Assembly (NCBI GenBank): GCA_910577175.1
Contig: CAJTLU010000005.1
Location: forward strand, 1 to 64,000
Origin: an uncultured Lachnospiraceae bacterium
Lineage (GTDB): Bacteria; Bacillota; Clostridia; Lachnospirales; Lachnospiraceae
DNA: 64,000 bases
Direction of reading: 5' to 3'
Part shown: piece after piece, positions 56,945 to 64,000 of the stretch
Position numbering within the stretch: the first letter of the stretch is position 1
Layout: every line of letters begins with the position of its first letter
Program-made: the position numbers and the translations under genes
The notes under the pieces: model-generated
Told to the model about the DNA's origin: nothing
The model's input: the letters and a program-made list of their open reading frames with translations, nothing else
The model's database searches: none

Positions 56945-56973
56945 GCAAAGTCCTCCGTATTTTGTTCCTGCCT

Positions 56974-57417
56974 TTATTCTCTTGTCCGCATGATAATCAG
57001 CTGCTCCAATACAACACGGTACGTTTCAATAATCTTAGCGTCCACATAAGCACAGCGGCTTGCCAGAAACTGAAAGGTCTTTAAGGCAAAGCAGACCGTA
57101 ACTGCACCGATAGCAGATAACAGAACTACCGTCTGCAGATTCAGGCTCATCAAAAAGAACCAGGCAACCAGATAAATAATAAACACCAGAGAATAGGTTT
57201 TTCCTACCCGGAACGCATTATGCAGCGCTTCGTTTAAACGCACATGCATACTGAAAATCCGCTCCGAATCAAAGCGGCTGCAGTACTCGTACATTTCATC
57301 AAATAGCTCTTTACACTCTCTATCCTCCGGTCCGCAGTTATGATAAACAAAATTTGCAAAACCGTTATATCTTTTCTCTCCAAATTCACTACGCAGAAGT
57401 TTTCTAAAAATATTCAT
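56974..57417 (-). CDS. Hypothetical membrane protein, 147 aa
   Basis: No known family was recognised. The first 75 residues are charged and helical (RKLLRSEFGEKRYNGFANFV), then two membrane helices (SLVFIIYLVAWFFLMSL and TVVLLSAIGAVTVCFAL) and a short helical tail follow. The ATG at 57417 with GCGGGGAAA upstream is preferred to a longer frame that would need a TTG start. It lies 29 bases upstream of the CE2-like gene on the same strand, so it may be co-transcribed. Confidence 0.65.
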   Translation of the reverse strand: MNIFRKLLRSEFGEKRYNGFANFVYHNCGPEDRECKELFDEMYEYCSRFDSERIFSMHVRLNEALHNAFRVGKTYSLVFIIYLVAWFFLMSLNLQTVVLLSAIGAVTVCFALKTFQFLASRCAYVDAKIIETYRVVLEQLIIMRTRE

Positions 57418-57673
57418 GGTTTCCCCGCTTTCGCTCTCTTTCTTTGTTACGATATCTGATAAAAGTATATGCAGTCTGGACTTATCCTTCCCAAACAATA
57501 ACTTCCACTGATTCCATTTTAAATCTTTTATGGCATAATTACAATATCTGAATTTTCTGAGATTCCGTTATCTACCTGAATTTACAATTTGTTCATAAAC
57601 TATCCACACCTAACTCATATATGACCGATATAGTAACTATTGTAAAGTGAATCAAGGTTACTAATTACTACTT

Positions 57674-57766
57674 TTTCATATGATTTGAGTCCGGCGGTTA
57701 CCCTCCCCCACTTACACCGGACTTCTCCTCTGAATACCTCCGTTTTACAACGGAGGTATATTTTTG
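57674..57766 (+). ncRNA. Candidate C-rich small RNA
   Basis: A possible promoter (TTGTAA at 57640, 16 bases, TAATTA at 57662) precedes a hairpin AGTCCGG/CCGGACT whose loop contains ACCCTCCCCCAC. A second hairpin, ATACCTCCG/CGGAGGTAT, ends in ATTTTTG, a good terminator at 57734-57766. A CCCUCCCCC loop could pair with ribosome-binding sites. No gene starts downstream for 450 bases. The promoter is weak evidence; the terminator is stronger. Confidence 0.4.
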
Positions 57767-57860
57767 TCTGCTTTGCGGACGCTGTTTTAAGTCTGTTCTT
57801 TTCTTATTATCTGCTTATTCTAGCAGACTTACAAAAAAATTGCAATATTTACAAAATCCT

Positions 57861-58107
57861 GAGTTTCCGCATTTTTTAGCAACCTTGGAAGTCCCGGTTG
57901 CTGTATGGTAGTTTTATTTTGCATCTGTCCGGAGGACCGCGGCTTTTAGCGGAACCGGAATCACCTCTTAGCGCTGTTTAGGCGCGAGGACGCCACCGAG
58001 CGGCTTAACAGCTCTTAGAGGAAGTCCGGCAAAGCGTTCGCGCTTGCAAAATAAAACTACCATATAGCAACCGGGACACAAAGGGGCGTACAAAATGCAA
58101 AGGCTCC
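57861..58107. repeat. Structured intergenic repeat, copy B (hairpin 57893-58075)
   Basis: The left arm from CCCGGTTGCTGTATGGTAGT (57893-57923) pairs over 31 bp with the right arm ending ACTACCATATAGCAACCGGG (58045-58075), with a single change that still allows a G-U pair. The core matches copy A in reverse orientation. The block is bounded by GAGTTTCCGCATTTTTT on the left and ACAAAATGCAAAGGCTCC on the right. Confidence 0.8.
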
Positions 58108-58119
58108 AAAAATCTTCTC

Positions 58120-58156
58120 TTTTCATTATCGACAAAATTTGTTATACTGTAACAAA
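58120..58156 (+). promoter_or_regulatory. upp promoter with overlapping inverted repeat
   Basis: TTTTCA at 58120, 17 bases, then TATACT at 58143-58148. The -10 box lies inside TTTGTTA-TACTG-TAACAAA (58138-58156), a perfect 7-bp inverted repeat that could be a repressor site. The upp start is about 70 bases downstream. Confidence 0.5.
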
Positions 58157-58224
58157 ACAGGTCGGTATTACTCTGTACCGGCTAAGAGCTTATGATACAG
58201 CCGCCCCACGGAAAGGAGATTACT

Positions 58225-58854
58225 ATGTCCACGATTATGATTATGGATCACCCGTTAATCCAGCACAAGATTGGTATTATGCGGGACAAAAATACGTCTA
58301 CAAAGGAGTTCCGCGCCCTGGTATCCGAGATTGCCATGCTGATTTATTACGAGGCAAGCCGCAACCTTCCTCTGGCAGACAAAGAAATAGAAACGCCGTT
58401 AGTAAAAGCCACCGTAAAGGAAATTGCCGGAAAAAAGCTTTGCGTCGTTCCTATTTTACGCGCAGGCATGCATATGGCTGACGGCATCTTAACGCTGACT
58501 CCGAACGCAAAGGTCGGCCACATCGGTCTTTACCGCAACGAAGAGACCTTAGAGCCGGTGGAATACTTCTGCAAGCTTCCGTCTGACGCGACAGAGCGCG
58601 AGATTTTTGTCGTTGACCCGATGTTAGCAACCGGAGGCTCCGCAATCGCGGCAATCGACCTTTTAAAAAAGCGCGGCATTCGGAAAATCCGCTTTCTTTG
58701 CCTGATCGCAGCGCCGGAAGGAATTGAACGGCTGCAGGCCGCACACCCGGACGTCAATATCTTCATTGGTGCAAAGGACGAGTGTCTGAACGAGCATGGC
58801 TACATCCTCCCGGGACTCGGTGACGCCGGCGACCGCATTTACGGAACAAAATAA
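58225..58854 (+). CDS. upp: Uracil phosphoribosyltransferase
   Basis: A 209-residue type I PRTase that salvages uracil into UMP using PRPP. It carries [20 protein letters not shown], the [13 protein letters not shown] motif, the PRPP loop [17 protein letters not shown] and the uracil-binding [25 protein letters not shown] precedes the ATG at 58225. It is a single-gene unit with a strong terminator immediately after the stop codon. Confidence 0.97.
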   Translation: MSTIMIMDHPLIQHKIGIMRDKNTSTKEFRALVSEIAMLIYYEASRNLPLADKEIETPLVKATVKEIAGKKLCVVPILRAGMHMADGILTLTPNAKVGHIGLYRNEETLEPVEYFCKLPSDATEREIFVVDPMLATGGSAIAAIDLLKKRGIRKIRFLCLIAAPEGIERLQAAHPDVNIFIGAKDECLNEHGYILPGLGDAGDRIYGTK

Positions 58855-58860
58855 AGACAG

Positions 58861-58898
58861 AAAAACGGGGCTGCCGCCTTCTGCGGCGCCCCGTTTTA
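58861..58898. terminator. Terminator after upp
   Basis: AAAACGGGGC.GCCG and CGGCGCCCCGTTTT form a strong stem with T-runs on both strands, serving upp and the convergent anti-sigma gene. A near-identical GGGGCTGCCGCC/GGCGCCCCG hairpin recurs at 62760-62786. Confidence 0.85.
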
Positions 58899-58933
58899 AT
58901 CCTCCTATGAACTGAACCTGCCTTATTGTTCTG

Positions 58934-59635
58934 CTATTTTGAAATACCGGAAAAATCCGGTTCCCCGTTATTGATTAGCTTCCAGACAACCGATGCCACC
59001 TCTTCCCTGACCGCCGCACCCTGTGCCTGCGTCCCGCCGCCTTCCACATAGATGCTGGTGTTCCCGAGCGCAAAGGAGGCATAATAAATCACATTTTTTT
59101 CTCCCCTGCTGTTCGGTCTGGTTACAAAACATCCCGCCGTTACGGCTGTCCCTTCTACCTGTGTACTTTCCTCCCTGCCCTCTATTATGGTATCGCGGAG
59201 ACAAAAACCCGGCGTGGAGATTACTACCTTTACATTTCCTATTTTCCCCTCGAAACCGACAGCCTGACGCCCCTTTCCGGTAAACGCCGCCTGACCCGCA
59301 GCAGAAAGCCCGGCAAACAGGCTGTTACATTCCTCTTTTGTCAGTTCCCTGAAAAAAACATCCATATCTGGCATCTGCATGATTGACCCCGCAGAGACAT
59401 CCGCTTTCACAAAGCTTATTCTGTCGCCGTTCTCAAGAGTTACAATCTCCCTTCCGTTTCCAAACATTCCCCCGAACAGCGCCCTGCCGCCAAAAAGAAG
59501 CGTAAACAGGAAGCAGGCGGCGGCAGCCCACGGGAACCAGACAGGCATTTTCTTTTTTGCCCTGATGTCCCGTGCCTCTTTTACATAGGTATCGTTGATT
59601 TCACCAAAGATTTCATACAATGTTTCGTTTGTCAT
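58934..59635 (-). CDS. Anti-sigma factor-like membrane protein
   Basis: A 233-residue protein with a short cytosolic N-terminus (TNETLYEIFGEINDTYVKEA), one membrane helix (VWFPWAAAACFLFTLLFGG, residues about 32-50) and an extracytoplasmic domain. It overlaps the sigma-factor gene by four bases (ATGA), the usual sigma/anti-sigma arrangement. It lacks an obvious zinc HXXXCXXC anti-sigma motif, so mechanism is inferred from topology and gene order only. Confidence 0.75.
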   Translation of the reverse strand: MTNETLYEIFGEINDTYVKEARDIRAKKKMPVWFPWAAAACFLFTLLFGGRALFGGMFGNGREIVTLENGDRISFVKADVSAGSIMQMPDMDVFFRELTKEECNSLFAGLSAAGQAAFTGKGRQAVGFEGKIGNVKVVISTPGFCLRDTIIEGREESTQVEGTAVTAGCFVTRPNSRGEKNVIYYASFALGNTSIYVEGGGTQAQGAAVREEVASVVWKLINNGEPDFSGISK

Positions 59636-60192
59636 AATTCAAATCCCCTTTCCGAAAGATATTTGCGCAGCTTCGCTCTCAGGCGGTTCAAGGTCATGGA
59701 AACGGCGCCCTCTTTCATCCCATGACGGACAGCAATCGAAGAAATACTGTCCGTGTACCAGTAGCGACAGACAAAAATGCTTCTTTTCACCGGAGGAAGC
59801 GCCGCAAGGAAAGCATCAATCGCCTTCACTAACTCCTTCCGGTCAAGCTCGCATTCTACGTTCTCTTTTCCGGATACGCACCCGGCAAGCTCGTCAAACA
59901 CCAGCGGCAGCTCGCCGCCTCCCCGTTTTTCCGCGGCATTGTACTTATACCGGTTAAAGGAAATATTTCTCGTAAGCTTGCCAAGAAAGGCAGACAACAC
60001 TTCCGGCCTGTGCGGCGGCATGGAGTTCCATGCATTCAGGTATACATCATTGACACATTCCTCCGCATCCTCCCTGCTGCCTGTTATGTTCATCGCAATC
60101 GAAGTACAGTATTTTCCATATTTCGACGCGGTAGCCGGAACCGCTTCCTTACTTCTCTCCCAGTACAGCTGTACGATTCTGTTATCCTCCAA
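59632..60192 (-). CDS. Sigma-70 family (ECF-type) RNA polymerase sigma factor
   Basis: A 186-residue ECF-like sigma factor. Region 2 reads AEECVNDVYLNAWNSMPPHR with LTRNISFNRYKYNAAEKRGG, and region 4 is SISSIAVRHGMKEGAVSMTL plus NRLRAKLRKYLSERG. The best start is TTG at 60192: AAGGTG stands six bases upstream, and the protein then begins (M)EDNRIVQLYWERS as in the family. It is probably held by the adjacent membrane protein. Target promoters are not evident in the window. Confidence 0.85.
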   Translation of the reverse strand: MEDNRIVQLYWERSKEAVPATASKYGKYCTSIAMNITGSREDAEECVNDVYLNAWNSMPPHRPEVLSAFLGKLTRNISFNRYKYNAAEKRGGGELPLVFDELAGCVSGKENVECELDRKELVKAIDAFLAALPPVKRSIFVCRYWYTDSISSIAVRHGMKEGAVSMTLNRLRAKLRKYLSERGFEL

Positions 60193-60502
60193 CAAACTCA
60201 CCTTCTTTCTTCTTTTATTCCGCCTACCTATATACACAACTTTCCGGCGCAAATCTCACACAAAAATTTCATTTTCCTGCTATTTTCTTTTTACCCGCTG
60301 ACAAAGGAAGACACCTTTAGTGTACCACAAAACCGTCTTTCTCTGATTATTGGAAAGAAATGGAATAGAGTGCAAATACTCTTTAAATTTTGATCCGGAA
60401 ATGTGTAACGAATCCCCTGCTTCCCTCTCCTATGTATAGAACCAGAAAAACAGACGCCCGTTGAAACGCTGGTATCCAATTTCAGACAGGAGGCATACAA
60501 GC
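60193..60502. other. Spacer between sigma gene and ABC remnant
   Basis: About 310 AT-rich bases holding the divergent upstream regions of the sigma gene and the ABC transporter remnant. I see no additional gene, clear sigma-A promoter or strong hairpin in it. Confidence 0.5.
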
Positions 60503-60776
60503 GTGTGCTACATTACAGTAAGTCATATTTCAAAGGTCTATACCATGGGGACCGAAATCGTTCCCGCAGTATCCGATGTTTCTTTTACCATAGAACGGGG
60601 AGAATTTATTGCTGTCATGGGTCCCTCCGGCTGCGGCAAATCCACGCTGCTGCATATCATGGGAGGCTTGAACAGCCCCTCTCCATGACAGCTTTGTGGC
60701 AGAAAGTGCAAAACGGAACATTCAAATGACAGACGGAAAAATTGTAAAGGATGTGGTGAAAACAAATGAAAAATAA
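60503..60776 (+). pseudogene. ABC transporter ATPase with internal deletion
   Basis: AGGAGG nine bases before a GTG starts a LolD/MacB-type ATPase ([20 protein letters not shown], Walker [20 protein letters not shown]). After that point the frame ends, and the next bases, read one frame over, encode [20 protein letters not shown] and the usual C-terminal end. The signature motif, Walker B and about 390 bases between are gone. The gene is a remnant that cannot hydrolyse ATP. It was once followed by an FtsX-like permease. Confidence 0.85.
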
Positions 60777-60891
60777 CTTTTCCAAACAAAACACGGCTTC
60801 CTGCCGTTTATGGCTCACATGGAAACTCATCCAGAAGCAGAAGCTCCGCACCGCAGCCATTTATTCTCATACGGGTAAAGAAAGAAATTAA
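60766..60891 (+). pseudogene. Remnant of an FtsX-like ABC permease N-terminus
   Basis: A 41-codon frame, MKNNFSKQNTASCRLWLTWK..., reads like the cytosolic start of a MacB/FtsX-type permease before its first membrane helix and then stops. It begins inside the end of the ATPase remnant, the normal overlap for such operons, and abuts the convergent TetR gene. The transporter has been lost, leaving the regulator and the esterase beyond it. Confidence 0.65.
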
Positions 60892-61421
60892 AGTCCCTGC
60901 TCTTTGAACATACCTGCGATTTCCTCTGCCGATTCTTGCATTCCTCTTTGAAACCATACTTCAATCCAGCCGTACAGAGAATAAGCAACATATGCTCTCG
61001 CATATGCCTCTACCTTTGAATGTTCCGGTTTTGGTCCGCAAAGCCCGATAATGACATCTTTCAAAAGACAGATAAGATTTCTTTCATTTAGCAAGCTGTA
61101 AAAACCTCTGTATTTTTCGAAGTGTCCAAACATTAAGCTGATCAATTCGTTTAATGGTTTATTTTCTTTTTTATCTGCCACGTCTGTCCATTCTTTGAAT
61201 ATTTTATTGATATATCCCCGCAGAATATCCTCTTTGCTCTCAAAATTACGATAAAAAGAAGCTCTGCCGATTCCGGCGAAATCGCACAATTCGCTGATGG
61301 ATATCTCTCCGATAGGCTTATCCCGCAACAATTTCAAAAGTGCATCCGTAATATGCTCTATGACATAGGCGTTCCGCCCTTCGTTGCTCATCGGTGATAC
61401 ATTTTTTGAGATTTGTTTCAT
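60888..61421 (-). CDS. TetR-family transcriptional regulator
   Basis: A 177-residue repressor. The N-terminal helix-turn-helix is ITDALLKLLRDKPIGEISIS followed by ELCDFAGIGRASFYRNFESK, and the C-terminal helical ligand domain ends in EEIAGMFKEQGL. AGGAGG supports the ATG at 61421. It is divergent from the small membrane gene and esterase at 61557-62671, which it likely controls through the palindrome between them. The inducer is unknown. Confidence 0.88.
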   Translation of the reverse strand: MKQISKNVSPMSNEGRNAYVIEHITDALLKLLRDKPIGEISISELCDFAGIGRASFYRNFESKEDILRGYINKIFKEWTDVADKKENKPLNELISLMFGHFEKYRGFYSLLNERNLICLLKDVIIGLCGPKPEHSKVEAYARAYVAYSLYGWIEVWFQRGMQESAEEIAGMFKEQGL

Positions 61422-61473
61422 TTTACCGCCTCCTATTGACACTAAAAAAATTCGATGATACACTCATATCAAC

Positions 61474-61487
61474 GAGACAATTGTTTC
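61474..61487. promoter_or_regulatory. Candidate TetR operator
   Basis: GAGACAATTGTTTC is a near-palindrome centred on CAATTG, placed about midway between the divergent TetR and esterase genes. Such spacing is typical of an operator controlling both directions. Binding is inferred from position and symmetry only. Confidence 0.45.
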
Positions 61488-61556
61488 ATCAATATTAATC
61501 ATAGCGCGACAGAAACCAAAAGTCAATAGTAAATGACAGAAAGGAATCGAAGAGAA

Positions 61557-61691
61557 ATGGCACTTACACAAAAACGGTTAATTATCTTATTGGTAATCGT
61601 CATAATTGCCCTTGTTTTAGGACGCTTGGCAGTCCGGTGGATTATGAATCTTCTGCTCGGAGGTACGATGTTCGGAGGTAATTTCTTATGA
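61557..61691 (+). CDS. Small membrane protein, 44 aa
   Basis: The frame starts MALTQKRLIILLVIVIIALV and ends GGNFL. A single hydrophobic helix fills residues about 8-22. AAAGGA lies upstream. Its stop overlaps the next start as ATGA, strong evidence for coupled translation with the esterase. Such small single-helix proteins often bind a larger membrane partner. No family was recognised. Confidence 0.65.
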   Translation: MALTQKRLIILLVIVIIALVLGRLAVRWIMNLLLGGTMFGGNFL

Positions 61692-62671
61692 AAACTGAAA
61701 AAAAGAGAGGCGGAGGAATGTTTGTATTTATCTGTATTATGACGTTTATTATTTCCTTTGGAGCAGGGGTTGCTTCCAAGTTTTTCATTAAACCCTCATG
61801 GGCAAAAAAATATTCCGTACAAATGACGGAAGAACTAGGAAAAGTTTATAAAGACCTTTCTTACGGGGATGGCGAAGCCAATAAGTTTGACCTGTATGTT
61901 CCTGCAGACGGGAGCAAGGAAAGCTACGGTCTGGTGGTCTATCTTCATGCAGGCGGATTTACATCAGGAGATAAAGCAGGCGATGCCGAAATGCTCACCT
62001 GGCTGTGTTCCAAAGGCTATGTTGCGGCGGGAATCAATTACACCCTGCGCACCGCCAAAAACGACAAAAGCGTTTATTCGCAGTCCATGGAAATCAAAGC
62101 AGCTATGCCAAAGGTCGTGGAGGAAGCCCAAAATCTCGGATACCATATTAACAGGATGGCAATATCCGGCGGCTCGGCAGGCGGTACGCTCGCTATGCTC
62201 TATGCCTACAGAGATGCGGCAGATTCTCCCGTGCCGGTAAAAATGATGTTTGAGGCAGTCGGTCCCTCAAGCTTTTACAGAGCAGATTGGGGCGTTTACG
62301 GACTGGACCGGGACACCGACGAAAGCAAAAAAGCAGCAGCAGGATTGTTTGGTATTATGCTCGGGGAGGAACTAGATGCGGATATTCTTGATACGCCGGA
62401 CTATGATAAGCTCATCAAGCCGATTTCCGCATTTATGTGGATTGATGAAAACAGCGTGCCGAGTGTGATTGCCTACGGCGCCCACGACCGTGTATGTCCG
62501 TTTGGGAGCGCTGCACATTTGGTAAATGCTTTGAAAGAAAATAATGTGGATTATCAGTATTTTGAAATGCCGCATTCGGGACACGGACTGCAAAATGACG
62601 ACAAGATATACGGGCAGTATATGAATGCGGTGGAGGAATATCTCGATAAATATATGCCGGTGGAGGAATGA
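61688..62671 (+). CDS. Membrane-anchored alpha/beta hydrolase (HSL-like esterase)
   Basis: A 327-residue esterase. An N-terminal membrane helix (FVFICIMTFIISFGAGVASK, residues 12-31) anchors it. The alpha/beta hydrolase domain has YLHAGGFTSGD in place of the classic HGGG oxyanion motif, nucleophile GGSAGGTLAM, acid in YGAHDRVCPFG and His in MPHSGHGLQND. It is coupled to the 44-residue membrane protein and divergent from the TetR gene. Substrate unknown; small acyl esters or antibiotics are possible. Confidence 0.85.
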   Translation: MKTEKKRGGGMFVFICIMTFIISFGAGVASKFFIKPSWAKKYSVQMTEELGKVYKDLSYGDGEANKFDLYVPADGSKESYGLVVYLHAGGFTSGDKAGDAEMLTWLCSKGYVAAGINYTLRTAKNDKSVYSQSMEIKAAMPKVVEEAQNLGYHINRMAISGGSAGGTLAMLYAYRDAADSPVPVKMMFEAVGPSSFYRADWGVYGLDRDTDESKKAAAGLFGIMLGEELDADILDTPDYDKLIKPISAFMWIDENSVPSVIAYGAHDRVCPFGSAAHLVNALKENNVDYQYFEMPHSGHGLQNDDKIYGQYMNAVEEYLDKYMPVEE

Positions 62672-62717
62672 AGCGCAGACAGCTAGTTTTCCTCCAGGCT
62701 ACAACCAGACTGTAAAC

Positions 62718-62786
62718 AAAATCCGAGGCGTATACCTCGGACTTTGTCTGCAATCTGACCGGGGCTGCCGCCGTCGGCGCCCCGTC
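62718..62786. terminator. Two terminator-like hairpins
   Basis: CCGAGG/CCTCGG (near 62727) and CGGGGC.GCCG/CGGCGCCCCG (62759-62786) separate the esterase gene from convergent galM. The second is nearly the same as the post-upp terminator at 58861-58898 but lacks its long T-run. Confidence 0.6.
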
Positions 62787-62829
62787 TGACTAAAAGCCTG
62801 CCTTATCTCACGCCCTTCCCGGCGCTCTC

Positions 62830-63888
62830 CTACTCTACCGTAAACTTATATACGGTAATCGACTCCGCCTCCTGGTACGCCTTCACGACCGGGGACTGGA
62901 AGCCCTTGATATTCACTGCATCCGGGAAAAACTGCGTTTCAAAGCAGACGCCCGCACGCCTGCCGTAGGCACATCCGTCCTTTCCCTTTAAACCGTCCCG
63001 GATAAAATTGCCGGTATACAGCTGCATTCCCGGCAGACTCGTATACACCTCCATAACGCGACCGCTCTTTTTATCATAAAGCTCCGCGGCAAACTCCGCT
63101 TCCTCTCTGGTATTATTTAACGCATAATTGTGGTCATAGCCGCCTGCCTGACGAATCGGGGCATAATCCGCATCGATTCCCTCTCCTAACGGCTTGCGCA
63201 CCCTGAAATCCATCGGCGTACCGGTCACATCGGTCAGCTCGCCGGTCGGAATCAGCTTCGCATCCGTAATCGTAAACGCATCGGCATCTATCATAACCTC
63301 CTGGTCATAAATCGTACCACTGTCATGCCCTGCAAGATTAAAATACGAATGGTTCGTAAAATTCACAATCGTATCCTTATCAGAAACTGCCAGATACTCG
63401 ATGACCAGCTCATTTTCGTCTGTCAGTGTATACGTAACCGTAATGTCTAAATTTCCCGGAAAGCCCTGTTCCATATCCGGGCTGAGACGCGAAAACTCAA
63501 TGCTGAGTCCTCCCTCCTCCGTAAAGGTCTCCGCCTCGTACATATACTTGTCATAGCTTACGGAGCCGCCGTGCAGACAGTTCCCGTTGTCATTGTCCTC
63601 CACGCGGTACTCTTTCCCGTTAATCTCAAACCTTGCGCCGCCGATACGGTTGCCGCACCGCCCGATAAACGAGCCGAAAAACGTCGGATTCACCTCATAC
63701 TCCTGCAGGGTATCAAAGCCAAGCACAACATCCTCAAGCTTCCCGTCCTTATCCGGCACCCAGAGCTGTACAAGCACTGCACCGAAATCGGAAAACACAG
63801 CCTTCATGCCGTTCTTATTCTCCAGCGTATAGAGCGTCGCCTCTTCTCCTTTTGCGGTCTTTCCAAAACTTTTTGTCGTAATTCCCAT
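62830..63888 (-). CDS. galM: Aldose 1-epimerase (galactose mutarotase)
   Basis: A 352-residue beta-sandwich mutarotase that interconverts the alpha and beta anomers of galactose or glucose, feeding the Leloir pathway. It has PTFFGSFIGRCGNRI, the catalytic His in NFTNHSYFNLAGH and catalytic Glu in VCFETQFFPDAVN. AAAGGAG is close to the ATG. No other galactose genes lie within the window. Length is family-typical. Confidence 0.94.
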   Translation of the reverse strand: MGITTKSFGKTAKGEEATLYTLENKNGMKAVFSDFGAVLVQLWVPDKDGKLEDVVLGFDTLQEYEVNPTFFGSFIGRCGNRIGGARFEINGKEYRVEDNDNGNCLHGGSVSYDKYMYEAETFTEEGGLSIEFSRLSPDMEQGFPGNLDITVTYTLTDENELVIEYLAVSDKDTIVNFTNHSYFNLAGHDSGTIYDQEVMIDADAFTITDAKLIPTGELTDVTGTPMDFRVRKPLGEGIDADYAPIRQAGGYDHNYALNNTREEAEFAAELYDKKSGRVMEVYTSLPGMQLYTGNFIRDGLKGKDGCAYGRRAGVCFETQFFPDAVNIKGFQSPVVKAYQEAESITVYKFTVE

Positions 63889-63977
63889 ACCTTCTCCTTT
63901 CCCGGAGCCGGACCTTTGCCGCCCCGCATAAGCCTATGATACCGCAGGAGGGACGGGATGTCAAGAAGCGGAGCTTT

Positions 63978-64000
63978 CTTGAGTTTCCGCATTTTTTGCA
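63978..64000. repeat. Start of another GAGTTTCCGCATT repeat, cut by window end
   Basis: CTTGAGTTTCCGCATTTTTT, the same left boundary as the elements at 35506 and 57861, begins here and runs off the window end. It lies about 90 bases upstream of galM. Confidence 0.55.

Noticed and set aside
1..64000. CRISPR array, tRNA, rRNA or intact transposase/integrase
   Set aside because: No regularly spaced repeats, no recognisable tRNA cloverleaf or rRNA sequence, and no complete recombinase gene were seen on either strand.

Overview
The window looks like the chromosome of a Lachnospiraceae-type clostridium (Firmicutes, gut anaerobe). Reasons: moderate GC, strong AAGGAGG ribosome binding sites, TTGACA-17-TATAAT promoters, the order glmM-tig-clpP-clpX-lon-ysxC, a DUF4364 gene beside a TIGR01212 radical SAM gene, VTC/DUF4956 and SPFH/NfeD pairs, and long acidic tails on RpoB and RpoC. 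No rRNA, tRNA, CRISPR array or intact transposase was seen.

Layout. 1-4.0 kb is an AT-rich accessory patch: a cytidine/blasticidin-type deaminase, an unknown protein and a GNAT acetyltransferase. It is followed by a perfect 30-bp palindrome, a broken copy of a lipoprotein family found intact at 23-30 kb, and the deletion scar of a mobilisation module. 4.1-10.7 kb holds small housekeeping and accessory genes: an RlmI-like methyltransferase, MATE exporter, GIY-YIG nuclease, RidA, AAA ATPase, Dtd and a DUF3800 protein. 10.8-19.5 kb (minus) is rpoB-rpoC-fba with its own strong promoter and no rplJL upstream. 19.6-23.4 kb has a chemoreceptor and an NfeD/SPFH pair.

23.5-32.9 kb is the most unusual part. 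A secreted subtilase with a predicted phospholipase-C-like C-terminal domain is followed, one base after its stop codon, by three related lipoproteins built from EF-hand plus leucine-rich modules; the largest ends in RCC1-like repeats. The leader has a strong promoter, a strong terminator about 150 nt downstream, and a 90-nt segment that can form an H-type pseudoknot. I infer a calcium-dependent cell-surface system under RNA-level control that has grown by module duplication.

33-44.8 kb holds an alpha/beta hydrolase, a VTC/DUF4956 pair, a coiled-coil membrane protein, TrmH-Ktr K+ uptake genes, a sugar-sensor diguanylate cyclase, and malic enzyme-radical SAM-DUF4364. 44.8-53.6 kb holds cysK and the proteostasis operon glmM-tig-clpP-clpX-lon-ysxC. 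53.9-64 kb holds an alanine symporter, PfpI-like protein, CE2-like esterase, upp, a sigma/anti-sigma pair, a degraded ABC transporter, a TetR-controlled esterase with a small membrane-protein partner, and galM.

Intergenic regions carry at least three families of palindromic or inverted-repeat elements. The most striking has a conserved core with arms that differ between copies but remain self-complementary. Calls come from reading the sequence and from family knowledge; no database search was run.
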